A stretch of 64,000 nucleotides of DNA from JBHJHP01 sp042219855 (GTDB taxonomy: Bacteria; Bacteroidota; Bacteroidia; Bacteroidales; UBA5342), in NCBI RefSeq assembly GCF_042219855.1, contig NZ_JBHJHP010000010.1, positions 1 through 64,000 on the forward strand, read 5' to 3'. How positions within the stretch are numbered: position 1 is the first letter of the stretch; every line of letters starts with the position of its first letter. Below the pieces are notes generated by a model. The model saw nothing but the letters and a program-made list of their open reading frames with translations. It was not told where the DNA came from and searched no databases. This document shows, piece after piece, positions 19,121-27,573 of the stretch. The translations under genes and the position numbers were made by a program.

Positions 19121-19990
19121 TTACTGCCGGTAGCCTCTTTGGGTTAGTTTTTGTGGTTGAACCAGATTTAATAGTCTGAAATGGTTGTTCCTTGCACGCA
19201 CCGGATTAATATCAAGTCCACCACGTCGGGTGTAAAGGCAACATACCATCATGTCTTTTGGTGCAAATGTATCATCCAGACGTTTATAGATCATCTCGCA
19301 GATCTCTTCATGAAAGTGATTTTCGTTTCGCAACGAAACGATATATTTTAATAAACTTGTTTTGTCAGGAATCAGTTCGCCTTCCATCATAATATATACT
19401 GATCCCCAGTCCGGCTGATGTGTAACCTTACAATTACTGCGCAACAAATGGGTGGCTACCCTTAAAGATGTAATACCGGCATGAGGTGTTAGGATTTCGG
19501 GTTTTTCTGTATATGTTTCAATCGTCAGGTCGGTACCTACAATGTCTTCCAGAAGTGGATAAGCCATAAAATCAAAGGGTTGGATCGCGGATGATTCGTC
19601 AAAAAAAGTAACATGTACCATGGTCTTTAAAAGCTTTTCAAGATCACGCTTTACGGTTACACAGATATTCTGAACAGCCTGTTGCCTGTCCGTTCCCCGC
19701 CGTGTCATATTGAACGAATGGAGGTATAACTTAAGCGATTTACTTTCAACGATAAACGGACTGGTGCAGGCATATACAATTTTAAGCATGCCGGCGACCG
19801 GAAGTCCTTTCTCCAGTAAAAAACTGAATTCATAGGCATGCCAGACATCCACACCGCAAAACGGCAGTGCATCATCATCTATATTATAGTGCGTGCGGTT
19901 TTCAGACCGTGGTACGGCCACCAATACATCCGGATTATAATGTTGTGGATACTGACTCTTTTTTCCTAAATGTTGTTCTTCCGGTTTCAT
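19121..19990 (-). CDS. queF: NADPH-dependent preQ0 reductase QueF (bimodular type)
   Basis: It reduces the nitrile of 7-cyano-7-deazaguanine (preQ0) to the amine preQ1 for queuosine synthesis. At 289 residues it is the long, two-module T-fold form found in E. coli. The catalytic Cys is in LLRSNCKVTHQPDWG (~185) and the substrate-binding Glu in NENHFHEEICEMI (~225). The N-terminal module carries ESKSLKLYLHSFNMTR (~82), the QueF signature. Its start overlaps the queE stop by 4 bases. It is the last gene of queC-queE-queF. Confidence 0.96.
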   Translation of the reverse strand: MKPEEQHLGKKSQYPQHYNPDVLVAVPRSENRTHYNIDDDALPFCGVDVWHAYEFSFLLEKGLPVAGMLKIVYACTSPFIVESKSLKLYLHSFNMTRRGTDRQQAVQNICVTVKRDLEKLLKTMVHVTFFDESSAIQPFDFMAYPLLEDIVGTDLTIETYTEKPEILTPHAGITSLRVATHLLRSNCKVTHQPDWGSVYIMMEGELIPDKTSLLKYIVSLRNENHFHEEICEMIYKRLDDTFAPKDMMVCCLYTRRGGLDINPVRARNNHFRLLNLVQPQKLTQRGYRQ

Positions 19991-20850
19991 ACGCCTGCAA
20001 TTCCATCAAAATAGGTCACCTGTAAGCGGGGAGAATAGCGATACCCGTTTTCTATGGCTGTTTTCATCGCCATCAATCGTGTCTGTGCCAGTTCTTCAGG
20101 TGTTGATCCCAACGGCATCAATACAATATCGCCTCTCTGCCATCCGCTAAGCTGATCCAGATACTGTCGTTTTAACTCGCTGGTCTCTGCTTTGGAACTA
20201 ATCACAAATTTAAGCTGAAAATCTTTACCCGGCGAATTTTTACACAGATCGATATACTGTTGAAGCACCCTGATGTTGATCTGTAGCTTTTTATAGTTTT
20301 CCGGTTCAATTGGCAGAATAACACCCGCGCTTTTAACTTTTTCAAGTGAGGGAAGTGCATTTTTAAGCTTTGGGGAAATACTGAAAAAATTGACAAGATC
20401 CGCAAGTTCTCTGTTATAAATAGTGCCATTTGTTTCCAGGGCAACCATCAGATCCGGTTTCTCTGCCCTTAGCTGTTTTATGAGTTCCGTAAGGCCTTCA
20501 GCCTGAATTAACGGTTCACCACCCGAAACAATTAAAAGGGAAATATGGCCCAGGTTGTGCAGAATCTTTCGGACAGCGTCTTCTGTACTGACTAAGGTTT
20601 CAAAGTCTGTGCTGAAGGAAGCGTGAGGAGTGTCACATATGCTGATGTTTCCATCAGGCAATGTCCACATACATCTTAAATTACAACCTGAGAGTCGTAA
20701 AAACAGGGCTGGCAAGCCGGCCATTTTCCCTTCTCCCTGAATGGTTCCTGGAATGGTAAAACCCGTTGCCGGCTTTTTCTTTATGGGATTCCCGGCAGCA
20801 TCTTTTGTGGCAGGAAAAATACCTTCCGGTGCTAAAAATAACTGGCTCAT
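19987..20850 (-). CDS. queE: 7-carboxy-7-deazaguanine synthase QueE (radical SAM)
   Basis: It converts 6-carboxytetrahydropterin to 7-carboxy-7-deazaguanine with a [4Fe-4S] cluster and SAM. Substrate- and SAM-side motifs GTIQGEGKMAGLPA (~33) and SGGEPLIQAEGL (~175) are present. The cluster loop is unusual: SGCNLRCMW is followed by TLPDGNISI before the third cysteine of CDT, giving CX3CX11C instead of CX3CX2C. Total length (287) exceeds the usual 210-230 residues of compact QueE. The gene overlaps both neighbours by 4 bases. The upstream pathway genes folE and queD are not in the window. Confidence 0.93.
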   Translation of the reverse strand: MSQLFLAPEGIFPATKDAAGNPIKKKPATGFTIPGTIQGEGKMAGLPALFLRLSGCNLRCMWTLPDGNISICDTPHASFSTDFETLVSTEDAVRKILHNLGHISLLIVSGGEPLIQAEGLTELIKQLRAEKPDLMVALETNGTIYNRELADLVNFFSISPKLKNALPSLEKVKSAGVILPIEPENYKKLQINIRVLQQYIDLCKNSPGKDFQLKFVISSKAETSELKRQYLDQLSGWQRGDIVLMPLGSTPEELAQTRLMAMKTAIENGYRYSPRLQVTYFDGIAGV

Positions 20851-21530
20851 GCTTTTCCCTCCTGATTTAATGCTGTGTCTGTAACGCCGGCTTCAGCAAA
20901 AGCTCTGGCACGCAACAGACAACTGTCGCAGGTTCCGCAGGGCGTTTCTCCACCACGATAACACGACCAGGTGTGACTGAAATCCACGTTGAGTTCTGCA
21001 CCCAGTTTTATTTCCTCTGTCTTTGATTTAAATAAAAACGGTGCATGGATACTAATAGGTTTGTGCTCTTCAACCGCCATCACTGTACCCTGATTGATGG
21101 CATTCTCCATAGCTTTGATAAAGCTCTCGCGGCAATCCACATAGCCGGAATAATCCACCTGGCTTACACCGATAAAAATATGTTGGGCCTGAACTGATTC
21201 AGCGAAAGATGCAGCAACCGAAAGAAACACCATATTACGTGCGGGGACGTAGGTTTGTGGAATATCAGTGCGGTTCGCATCACCATCTTCTACCTGTACA
21301 TCGGGATTGGTGAGTGAGCTGCTGCTCCCAAGGTTTAGGTTCAGACTGACAATTTTGTGTTCGGCCACACCGACTTGTTCTGATGAAGCTTTGGCACATT
21401 CCAGTTCCCGGTTATGTTTCTGTCCGTAATCGAACGACAGGGCATAAACCTGGTATCCCTTACTTTTGGCAAGGTAGAGCGCTATGGTTGAATCTAATCC
21501 ACCCGATAGCAATACAACAGCCTTTTTCAT
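20847..21530 (-). CDS. queC: 7-cyano-7-deazaguanine synthase QueC
   Basis: An ATP-dependent enzyme making preQ0 from 7-carboxy-7-deazaguanine and ammonia. The PP-loop is LSGGLDSTIALY at residues 8-19; the four zinc cysteines are in the stretch from CYRGGE to CGTCDSCLLRA (~190-207). Its 227 residues are normal for the family. The start ATG at 21530 overlaps the TGA of a 31-codon ORF in the leader, so queC translation may depend on that ORF. A preQ1-type riboswitch lies about 100 bp upstream. It is the first full gene of the deazapurine operon. Confidence 0.96.
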   Translation of the reverse strand: MKKAVVLLSGGLDSTIALYLAKSKGYQVYALSFDYGQKHNRELECAKASSEQVGVAEHKIVSLNLNLGSSSSLTNPDVQVEDGDANRTDIPQTYVPARNMVFLSVAASFAESVQAQHIFIGVSQVDYSGYVDCRESFIKAMENAINQGTVMAVEEHKPISIHAPFLFKSKTEEIKLGAELNVDFSHTWSCYRGGETPCGTCDSCLLRARAFAEAGVTDTALNQEGKA

Positions 21531-21622
21531 GACTGTACCGGATATTTAATAAACTCTGTTGAACTATTGCCTGAAACGGCAAGCGAAGGCTCTTTGGCCT
21601 TTTGTAATTGTTTATTTTTCAT
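21527..21622 (-). CDS. 31-codon leader ORF overlapping queC
   Basis: ATG at 21622-21620 opens a 31-residue frame (MKNKQLQKAKEPSLAVSGNS, then eleven residues ending PVQS). Its TGA at 21529-21527 overlaps the queC ATG as ATGA. An AGGG sits three bases before the start and directly follows the A-rich tail of the putative preQ1 aptamer. I recognise no homologue. It could be a real small protein, a leader whose translation is gated by the riboswitch to control queC by coupling, or chance. Coding status is unproven. Confidence 0.45.
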   Translation of the reverse strand: MKNKQLQKAKEPSLAVSGNSSTEFIKYPVQS

Positions 21623-21623
21623 T

Positions 21624-21666
21624 TCCCTAGTTTTTTTTAGAGACAGGATGGTTTCGAACTGTCTGT
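21624..21666 (-). promoter_or_regulatory. PreQ1-I-like riboswitch upstream of queC
   Basis: On the minus strand AGACAG (21664-21659) pairs perfectly with CTGTCT (21646-21641) around the 12-nt loop TTCGAAACCATC. An A-rich tail, CTAAAAAAAACTAGGG, follows. A short P1 stem, a loop beginning TTC and containing ACC, and an A-rich 3' tail able to fold back are hallmarks of preQ1 class I aptamers; C and G of the loop can pair with G and C of CTAG, as in type II members. The location in front of preQ1 synthesis genes supports it. The tail overlaps the only Shine-Dalgarno-like AGGG, suggesting translational control. Confidence 0.75.
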
Positions 21667-21782
21667 GTTTAACGGCGCAAATTAAAGGAATATTCAGGGG
21701 CTTTGCAAATGATATTCAGTGTTCTTTACATAATAAAACAAAAAAATATGTAAAAAATACTTTACATAAAGTAAAAAATATA

Positions 21783-21790
21783 TATCTTTG
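21783..21790 (+). promoter_or_regulatory. TAnnTTTG promoter box of the membrane protein/HTH pair
   Basis: The plus strand reads TATCTTTG, about 48 bp upstream of ATG 21838. It coincides with the first possible in-frame start of the next gene, supporting the downstream ATG. Confidence 0.6.
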
Positions 21791-21837
21791 TGTCAAATAT
21801 TTTAGTTTTATTGTTAAATATTATAAACTTACAGGAT

Positions 21838-22284
21838 ATGACTTATCAGGAAAAAGAAAACGTTGTAAACATCTTTAGTGGTTTGTTAATCACTATGGTT
21901 TACAGTTGGATTGTATACCAGAAACATGTTTCGGGAGTAATTGACCTTACCGCGGATTACAGAAAATGGGGTGTTGTATTTTTGATTTTTATTGGTGTTT
22001 CAGTAGTAGCCAGAATCATCATATACATTATATTTCACATTATTAATGCTATTGCTACACGCGAAGACAAAATACCGGTTGAAGACGAACGGGTAAAACT
22101 GATTAAATTAAAAGGCATGCGTAATTCATATTATGTGTTTTCAGGTGGTTTTGTACTCGGTATTCTTGGACTTTCAATCGGTTTGCCGGTATATAGTATT
22201 TTTATTGTTTTTATTATCAGTGGCCTGCTTTCCGAAGTTGTTGATAACGGAACACAGATTTATTTTCACAGAAAGGGGCTATAA
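21838..22284 (+). CDS. Four-helix membrane protein, possibly DUF2178-like
   Basis: About 148 residues from ATG 21838 (MTYQEKENVVNIF). Four hydrophobic segments are visible at about residues 9-25, 38-62, 97-117 and 120-138, with an acidic loop (TREDKIPVEDERVKLIKLKG) between the second and third. The pattern resembles small membrane proteins that pair with an HTH regulator. The stop is followed immediately by the HTH start with no spacer. Function is unknown; it may be the sensing partner or target of the regulator. Confidence 0.7.
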   Translation: MTYQEKENVVNIFSGLLITMVYSWIVYQKHVSGVIDLTADYRKWGVVFLIFIGVSVVARIIIYIIFHIINAIATREDKIPVEDERVKLIKLKGMRNSYYVFSGGFVLGILGLSIGLPVYSIFIVFIISGLLSEVVDNGTQIYFHRKGL

Positions 22285-22497
22285 ATGAAAAAGATAATAA
22301 AAAGTAACATAAGACGCTTACGGTTCGATGCCGATGAAATGACACAACAGGAGCTGGCAGATAAAGTTGGTGCATCAAGGCAAACCATTGTTGCCATTGA
22401 AAAGGGCAAGTATTCTCCTTCACTGGAACTGGCATTTAAAATATCGGATGTCTTTCATAAACAAATCAACGAAGTATTTATGTATGAGGAAGATTAG
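22285..22497 (+). CDS. Small Cro/CI-type HTH regulator
   Basis: A 70-residue stand-alone HTH protein. The helix-turn-helix covers NIRRLRFDADEMTQQELADK and GASRQTIVAIEKGKYSPSLE, with the family ending ISDVFHKQINEVFMYEED. It resembles the YozG/YgzD type of compact regulators usually adjacent to a small membrane protein, as here. It begins right after the TAA of the preceding gene. Autoregulation of the pair is likely but inferred. Confidence 0.9.
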   Translation: MKKIIKSNIRRLRFDADEMTQQELADKVGASRQTIVAIEKGKYSPSLELAFKISDVFHKQINEVFMYEED

Positions 22498-22724
22498 CTT
22501 TAAGCCATGTTCTGGTTTTTTGTACTAATTGAAAGATTTTCATACTATGGCACCTTCGGTGTTGAAATTGTTTTGAGCTATGGAAGTAATATGTGATCCT
22601 GTGTAGGATGGAAATCCTGCTAATTATTTCTATCGGGTAATATTTTATTCACCTTAATTTGAATTAAGATGTGACGTGTATGCTCAAAATGTCATAAATC
22701 TTCGTTAAATCCCATATCCAAAAT

Positions 22725-24074
22725 TTAATTTAATGGAGCCAAAACGATTTGATTATTGTGGATTTTAATACTTTTATTACTGACAATAAATTCAAGGGAT
22801 AAACATTCACCTTGTTTAAATTCTATTTCTGTTTCCCATTTATATCCTTTAGGTGATTCGGCAGTAAGAGTGTAAGTACCTTCAGGACGAAAAACATTTA
22901 CCGCATTTCCATCATCACAACTTATTCCGTCAGGGAAATATTTTTGTATGGTTCCAACATAATCACCATCCAGGTAAATACTTGTATATCCCAGGTCAAT
23001 TTTATTCCATACAGTCAATAGACCCATATTCCCACCATAAGGATTACCGGGATTATAGCCTGTACCGCCCTCTAATTTTGTTCCATCACTTAGAACAATG
23101 TAATAACCCGTCAATTCAATTTCAGTTCCACCACCATAAACCGGGCAGGTAAAACAATCTAAAAAATCAACATACCTTGAAGTTGTTCTGTATAACAAAC
23201 CGAATTGTGGATTATAATATTCTTCCTCTGTAACATCATAACGTTCACTTACATAATTTTCTCCTATGTTATCACTATGATACCTGATTTTATAGGCTGA
23301 ATAATTGCCTAATCCCATATTGATACTGGTTGTTGATTGTGTTACACTTTGCGTAGAAGTATTTGAAAAAAACATTCCAAACCCTGACCAGGTATTCTCA
23401 GCCATATTTATCATGGTTTTATAACCTCCGTCCTCAAATGTATTATTTAATATATGATAGACTCCCACTTTTTTACCAGGTACATGTGAAATTAAAATAT
23501 ACTCCCCATAACCTTTATTATTATAATATCTTTCTCCTGTAACCCTGAGTTTAATAAACTGAATATCCTGTGATTCATTATTTAATTCTGTAACCACCAG
23601 ACACAAAGTGCCTTCATCATAATCGCTTAATTTTCCATTTTCGGTATCTCTGGCAGTTACCTTGTAAATCCATTGTGCATTCTCTGATATCGGGAATAAA
23701 TCTGGTGGTTTGTTTACTTTAATAGTAACATTATCTGTTGCTTCCAGTCCACCAGGATCTGTAACTTTGAGTTTGACATTGAAACTACCTGTTTCATTGA
23801 ATACTTTTGGGTAATAATCTTCATTGGAATTTGTTCCGTCTCCAAAATCCCAATAGTACGTGAGTTCATCTTCATCCGGGTCGAATGACTGGCTGGCACT
23901 AAAAGTTACTTCCAATGGCCTGTTACCTTCAGTTACGTCAGCACTGATAATTGCTACAGGACTGCTGTTTTCAAACTTTTCTTTGCAACAACTCCATAAA
24001 TATAACGTTGATCCAATAGCCACTAACCAAAGCACCTTGTAAACAATACTCTCTTTTGTAATAAGTGTTTTCAT
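22725..24074 (-). CDS. PKD-domain surface lipoprotein
   Basis: A 449-residue protein whose signal sequence ends YLWSCC, so a lipidated Cys near residue 29 is likely. Residues ~40-125 form a PKD domain (SFDPDEDELTYYWDFGDGT, then FNVKLKVTDPGG). The middle (~130-320) is beta-rich and unrecognised. Residues ~345-440 have a PEGA-like repeat with IYLDGDYVGTIQKYFPDG and FRPEGTYTLTAESPKGY. No enzymatic motif is seen. It shares the start context AAAATACCCCATG and a leader element with the two T9SS genes upstream, suggesting common control. Confidence 0.78.
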   Translation of the reverse strand: MKTLITKESIVYKVLWLVAIGSTLYLWSCCKEKFENSSPVAIISADVTEGNRPLEVTFSASQSFDPDEDELTYYWDFGDGTNSNEDYYPKVFNETGSFNVKLKVTDPGGLEATDNVTIKVNKPPDLFPISENAQWIYKVTARDTENGKLSDYDEGTLCLVVTELNNESQDIQFIKLRVTGERYYNNKGYGEYILISHVPGKKVGVYHILNNTFEDGGYKTMINMAENTWSGFGMFFSNTSTQSVTQSTTSINMGLGNYSAYKIRYHSDNIGENYVSERYDVTEEEYYNPQFGLLYRTTSRYVDFLDCFTCPVYGGGTEIELTGYYIVLSDGTKLEGGTGYNPGNPYGGNMGLLTVWNKIDLGYTSIYLDGDYVGTIQKYFPDGISCDDGNAVNVFRPEGTYTLTAESPKGYKWETEIEFKQGECLSLEFIVSNKSIKIHNNQIVLAPLN

Positions 24075-24162
24075 GGGGTATTTTGTTGAAATTTTAATTA
24101 ATAAGAATTTAATGGATGAATATCATCATTGATATTAAGAGCTTTCTTATGAAATAGGGGCC
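24075..24162 (-). promoter_or_regulatory. Leader copy C shared with the duplicated surface modules
   Basis: On the minus strand this leader ends AAAATACCCCATG and about 65-85 bases upstream has GGCCCCTATTTCATAAGAAA, matching the element GCCCCTCTTTCTCAGGAAAG in leaders A and B. The intervening sequence is not conserved, which points to the TTTCN4GAAA core and the start context as the selected parts. Confidence 0.5.
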
Positions 24163-24258
24163 TATATTCCTATAGAAAATTTTAATCTATAGAAGCAGAG
24201 TTCAACCAATAATTAACGTCTTAATTTCTATAAGGACCTGCTAATCTTATTAATCACA

Positions 24259-26604
24259 TTATAATTTATTCAATTGATCTTCCATAATTTCTATACGCTT
24301 TATGAGTTCATCAATTATTGTTTTCTGTGATTTGATCATTTCCTGTTGTTCCTGTATGGATTTGACCAGAGGCATAATAAAATCATTATATCGCAAAGTG
24401 TACACTTCTTTTTCATTTTGTGGGATATCAATTCCGGGAAACTCGAAACCAGCTTCATTCGCTGCTTTTTCAACATCCTGAGCAAGGAAGCCTATGTAAC
24501 GGATGTTTTCAACTGCTTCATCTGAATTTGAATTAACTTCTTCTCCCCAGATTTTAAATAATTCAGATGGCTTTTTATTGAATGTCACAGGTTTCAGTTT
24601 CATAATAAAATCCAATCCTGCAACATTTTCTTTGATGTTGGTTTTAAATCTTGCATCGGAATAAGTGGTTAGGCTGCCAACCTGGGCGCGTATTTGTGAA
24701 ACTGATGTGTTTCCAAGCAATACCTGATTGCTGCCTGTACACTGGGCATTTGTTATACCATAACCCAACATGGTCACATTGCTTCTACCCACCGATGGGT
24801 ATGAATTTGAACCAACAAAAGTGCAATTATCAAAATTACTGCTTGTTACTCCCCATCCTGCATGATAACCTACGGCAACATTATTATTTCCACTTAGATT
24901 ATTATTAAGGGACTCATATCCTATTGCTGTATTATAATTACCGACAGAATTATGGTACATGGAAGCACGCCCATAAGCTGAATTAAAGTTGCCTTCAGTA
25001 TTACTTAAAAGTGCCCATGAGCCTGTAGCTGTATTCTCATATCCTGTTGTATTATTCTTCATAGCTGCACGCCCTAAAGCTGTATTATCGCTAGCGGTTG
25101 TGTTACTTAAAAGGGCATTATTTCCTGTTGCAACATTATAATTACCGGTTGTATTTCCATTAAGTGCATAATATCCACTTGCTGTATTATCATGCCCTTC
25201 TGTATTTGAATATAATGATTCAATTCCATTGGCTGTATTATTCCAGCCTGTTTGGTTAGAATTCAGTGCATATTGACCATTCGCTGTATTATCATGGCCT
25301 GTTGTGTTAGAAAACAATGCATAATTTCCAGTTGCTGTGTTGTAGGAACCTGTTGAGTTATAACACAAAGCCTTATAACCATTCGCAGTGTTGTCGCTCC
25401 CTGTTTCATTAGAATATAGTGCATAATATCCAGTTGCTGTGTTGTTACACCCATCTGTATTCTTAAACAAAGCAGAAAAACCATTGGCTGTGTTATTTGA
25501 TCCAGTTTGGTTATAGGTCATTGTATAATGACCATTTGCTGTGTTATAGGATCCTGTTGTATTAGAAAACAGCGCACGATAACCATTTGCCGTATTGCGG
25601 TCCCCTGTTGTGTTGTGATACAAAGCCATATATCCATTTGCTGTGTTCTCCCATCCACTTATGTTGTAATACATGGCCATATAACCAATTGCTGTGTTGC
25701 CATCCCCTTTTGTATTGGAACGCAAAGCTCTTGATCCAACTGCAGTATTGTATTTTGCATTATAGCTATATACTATTTCTATTCCATTATTAAACAATGC
25801 TGAATCGCCTATAGCAACAATATCTCTTGTTGGATCAGAATTTTCTCCTGTTGCTTCACCAATTAATATATTTGGTGTGATGGTAATTCCTTCCTGAGCA
25901 AGAGTGACCGTGCTTCCACCTGATATGGATAGTTCATTTCCAACCAATGAGATATCCTGTAATTCATTCTCTGGATCAGCATCAGCATCATTCACATTAT
26001 CAGGAAGGGTTACAGTATTTCCATCTTCAATTGATAGTTTGTGTCCATCAATACTGAGAGTCTGATCATCTGTGTTTTTTTCAAATCCATCCTGCAAAAT
26101 ACTAAGATCAACAGTACTTCCTTTGCTTAAAGTAAGTTCAGTCCCGATAAGACTAATATCCTGTATTTCATTTTCCGGATCCGCATCGGCATCATCTTTA
26201 TTGCCTGCTTCTTGTGCATATAAAGCATAAGGAACACTCAATAACTGATTTATTCCGGTAATCGTATAATTTGCCCCACCATTTAAATCTGTTTCTGTCT
26301 TTATAAAATACGGACCAGTTGACCAATCGATATCAGCGAAGACACCACTGATAATAGTCCCGGTTCCTATTTCAAGGCTTACCAAACCATTTTCATTAGT
26401 TGTTGGGAAGTGCCTTTCAACATAGACAGAAGTTCCGGATATTGAACCCTGTATAATACTTATTTGCATTCCAATAGAAGAATTCATTACAAGTTCACTA
26501 TCAGCATTCCTGATTACTGCCTGATAGCTCATTTTCTCAGGGCTTTGTGCCCAAAATATTGAGGTTAATAACAATCCTGCTAAAACGGCATATAACTTTT
26601 TCAT
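24259..26604 (-). CDS. Repeat surface protein with YadA-like repeats and S74 chaperone domain
   Basis: 781 residues. A signal peptide (ending FWAQ) is followed by a conserved N-terminal region (to ~245), then about 17 tandem 17-residue repeats of the form NTAnGYxALxxNTTGxx (about 280-580), like the head repeats of trimeric autotransporters. The end is an S74 intramolecular chaperone domain starting SDARFKTNIKENV (~655), whose Ser and Lys are the self-cleavage residues in phage tail fibres. The final 30 residues form a coiled coil (MIKSQKTIIDELIKRIEIME). Likely a trimeric surface fibre or adhesin; 12 bp downstream of a T9SS protein gene and paralogous to 28725-31847. Confidence 0.83.
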   Translation of the reverse strand: MKKLYAVLAGLLLTSIFWAQSPEKMSYQAVIRNADSELVMNSSIGMQISIIQGSISGTSVYVERHFPTTNENGLVSLEIGTGTIISGVFADIDWSTGPYFIKTETDLNGGANYTITGINQLLSVPYALYAQEAGNKDDADADPENEIQDISLIGTELTLSKGSTVDLSILQDGFEKNTDDQTLSIDGHKLSIEDGNTVTLPDNVNDADADPENELQDISLVGNELSISGGSTVTLAQEGITITPNILIGEATGENSDPTRDIVAIGDSALFNNGIEIVYSYNAKYNTAVGSRALRSNTKGDGNTAIGYMAMYYNISGWENTANGYMALYHNTTGDRNTANGYRALFSNTTGSYNTANGHYTMTYNQTGSNNTANGFSALFKNTDGCNNTATGYYALYSNETGSDNTANGYKALCYNSTGSYNTATGNYALFSNTTGHDNTANGQYALNSNQTGWNNTANGIESLYSNTEGHDNTASGYYALNGNTTGNYNVATGNNALLSNTTASDNTALGRAAMKNNTTGYENTATGSWALLSNTEGNFNSAYGRASMYHNSVGNYNTAIGYESLNNNLSGNNNVAVGYHAGWGVTSSNFDNCTFVGSNSYPSVGRSNVTMLGYGITNAQCTGSNQVLLGNTSVSQIRAQVGSLTTYSDARFKTNIKENVAGLDFIMKLKPVTFNKKPSELFKIWGEEVNSNSDEAVENIRYIGFLAQDVEKAANEAGFEFPGIDIPQNEKEVYTLRYNDFIMPLVKSIQEQQEMIKSQKTIIDELIKRIEIMEDQLNKL

Positions 26605-26616
26605 TGATTCGTCCTC

Positions 26617-27093
26617 CTAATATTTAATGACTTTAAATGTTTTTATTTCCTGATTATCCCGAATGACTTTAACCAAATATGATGCTGATTCAAGGCTGGT
26701 AATATCAATATTTGTCCTGGTGTTTGTAATTTTCCCGGTCTTTAAAATTTTTCCGTTTACGTCAAAAAGTTCAAAGATTAAATTTGAGAGCTCAAAATCA
26801 GCTATATCCAAAGTAAGATTGGTTTTGGCTGGATTAGGATAAACTATGAAATTAAGTGATATTCCATCAGTTTCTTTAATTGAAGAAATTACAGAGATTT
26901 CAAAGGGTTGTTGCACACCTTCTGCAACTGAACCGTTTGTTCCAGTTTGAGTTTGGTAAGCAATCTGTCCAACAGTATAGCTTACAGTTCCATTAGAGTC
27001 GGATGCAGAACCACCGGTCGTAGTAATTGCTTCCTGTGCACTGGCAAAGGAAAACCATCCAAACCAAATAAGGATTAGTGCAAATGTTTTCAT
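26617..27093 (-). CDS. Small T9SS type A sorting-domain protein (copy A)
   Basis: A 158-residue secreted protein. Signal peptide about 1-19 (ending ASAQ), a short N-terminal region (GSASDSNGTVSYTVGQIAYQ) seen in many Bacteroidota small surface proteins, and a T9SS type A sorting domain over about residues 82-158 (FIVYPNPAKTNLTLDI to FKVIKY). Nearly all of the mature protein is the sorting domain, so it may serve as an anchor or partner for the fibre protein encoded 12 bp downstream. It is about 88% identical by eye to copy B at 31861-32337. Confidence 0.85.
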   Translation of the reverse strand: MKTFALILIWFGWFSFASAQEAITTTGGSASDSNGTVSYTVGQIAYQTQTGTNGSVAEGVQQPFEISVISSIKETDGISLNFIVYPNPAKTNLTLDIADFELSNLIFELFDVNGKILKTGKITNTRTNIDITSLESASYLVKVIRDNQEIKTFKVIKY

Positions 27094-27190
27094 GGGGTAT
27101 TTTGTTGTAATTCAAAAAAGAGGGCTGATCCTCACGTAGTAGAATATCTTTTTGTATTACAAGGCTTTCCTGAGAAAGAGGGGCCGTTCA
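27094..27190 (-). promoter_or_regulatory. Duplicated 5' leader, copy A
   Basis: About 97 bp upstream of the 158-aa gene, almost base-for-base identical to 32338-32434. It contains the small hairpin CTTTC-tcag-GAAAG next to GCCCCT, and ends in ACAAAATACCCCATG. The remaining non-coding sequence 27191-27573 shows no gene or recognisable element. Confidence 0.6.
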
Positions 27191-27573
27191 TATTATACCA
27201 GATAAAATTAGGTATTTAAAAATGAAAGTTTTAAACGTAAGTTTCAAATTATTATGAATATGTATCATCTGGCTATCAAGCAGTTTGTTTTCTGCAGAAT
27301 GAGAGATTGTTGGAGCAAATAAAATATAAAGTTATGGTGTTTTTTACTTATTGTCAAACGGTATCGTCTCAAAATGATATAAAATCAAGATAGTTTTTAG
27401 AGTTTTCATTTATAGTAACTAACAAATTCCTTTTTTACCTAACTCATAGATGCAATATAGACAACAATGTTAAAATGTATAGACTATACTTTTTACATGA
27501 ACGTGCCTAAGTATAGTTACTCTACAGGGAGACTGAAATCCTGCACTTTTAATTCTTCGCAAATTTGATAGAT

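Noticed and set aside
24900..25780. Regular ~51-bp periodicity considered as a CRISPR or direct-repeat array
   Set aside because: The period is 17 codons in frame and encodes protein repeats with synonymous variation; it is coding.
27094..27190. Cyclic-di-GMP or other known riboswitch in the duplicated leader
   Set aside because: A short AAGCC segment resembles parts of GEMM, but the rest of the aptamer is absent.
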